Of a stretch of 7,393 nucleotides of DNA, positions 7,261-7,393 are shown piece by piece. Origin of the DNA: Oscillospiraceae bacterium (GTDB lineage Bacteria; Bacillota; Clostridia; Saccharofermentanales; Saccharofermentanaceae); the NCBI GenBank assembly GCA_902782985.1, contig CACZPC010000051.1:1-7393 (forward strand). Reading direction: 5' to 3'. Below the pieces are notes generated by a model. That model searched no databases. It had not been told where the DNA came from and was given only the letters and a program-made list of their open reading frames with translations. The translations under genes and the position numbers were made by a program. Within the stretch, counting starts at the first letter, position 1, and each line of letters starts with the position of its first letter.

Positions 7261-7393
7261 TCAGCGCTTGCGCTTTCTGGCTGCCTCAGACTTCTTCTTA
7301 CGGCGTACAGAGGGCTTCTCATAGTGCTCTCTCTTACGAACCTCAGCGAGAACGCCCGATCTTGCGCAGGAACGCTTAAAACGGCGCAACGCA
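7261..7393 (-). CDS. rpsU: 30S ribosomal protein S21, 5' end cut by window edge
   Basis: The last 43 codons and TGA of an S21 gene are present; about 15 N-terminal residues lie beyond the right edge. The family core is unmistakable: [20 protein letters not shown] (7333-7392) followed by [20 protein letters not shown] and the basic tail RKR. S21 is a small, very basic protein of the 30S subunit that sits near the anti-Shine-Dalgarno end of 16S rRNA and aids initiation. A strong terminator follows, so its transcript is largely separate from recJ-rel. Readthrough into recJ cannot be excluded. Confidence 0.96.
   Translation of the reverse strand, partial: ALRRFKRSCARSGVLAEVRKREHYEKPSVRRKKKSEAARKRKR

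Overview
This window looks like chromosomal housekeeping sequence from a Gram-positive bacterium of the Bacillota, most likely class Clostridia. The evidence is an RNase J gene, a long bifunctional Rel gene next to recJ, an S21 gene ending in the basic RKRKR tail, and a secreted SH3b plus 3D-domain wall protein. The genus cannot be fixed from the sequence alone. I see no transposase, phage gene, CRISPR array, tRNA or rRNA.

Layout. On the plus strand, positions 1-849 hold the 3' part of a gene for an exported cell-wall-type protein (Thr/Glu-rich linkers, SH3b domain, C-terminal 3D domain). After a 33-base gap comes a complete RNase J gene (883-2571). On the minus strand, reading from the right edge, are the 3' part of rpsU (7261-7393), a strong intrinsic terminator (about 7201-7241), a short promoter-like region, recJ (7152 down to 5002), and rel (5009 down to 2574). 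recJ and rel overlap by 8 bases. The two blocks converge, with only 2 bases between the rnj and rel stop codons.

Functional themes. RNase J is the main 5'-3' exonuclease and endonuclease of many Gram-positive bacteria. Rel makes and degrades (p)ppGpp. RecJ is a single-strand 5'-3' DNA exonuclease used in repair. S21 is a small-subunit ribosomal protein. The most distinctive structural point is at the convergent junction: a terminator-like hairpin and U-tract that fit the recJ-rel transcript lie antisense inside the last codons of rnj. G-U pairs make this hairpin much better in the minus-strand RNA than in the plus-strand RNA. Also notable is the direct recJ-rel fusion of reading frames without the apt gene that often separates them in Bacillota. 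I found no convincing evidence of a wholly new system; the findings are modest and stated as such.
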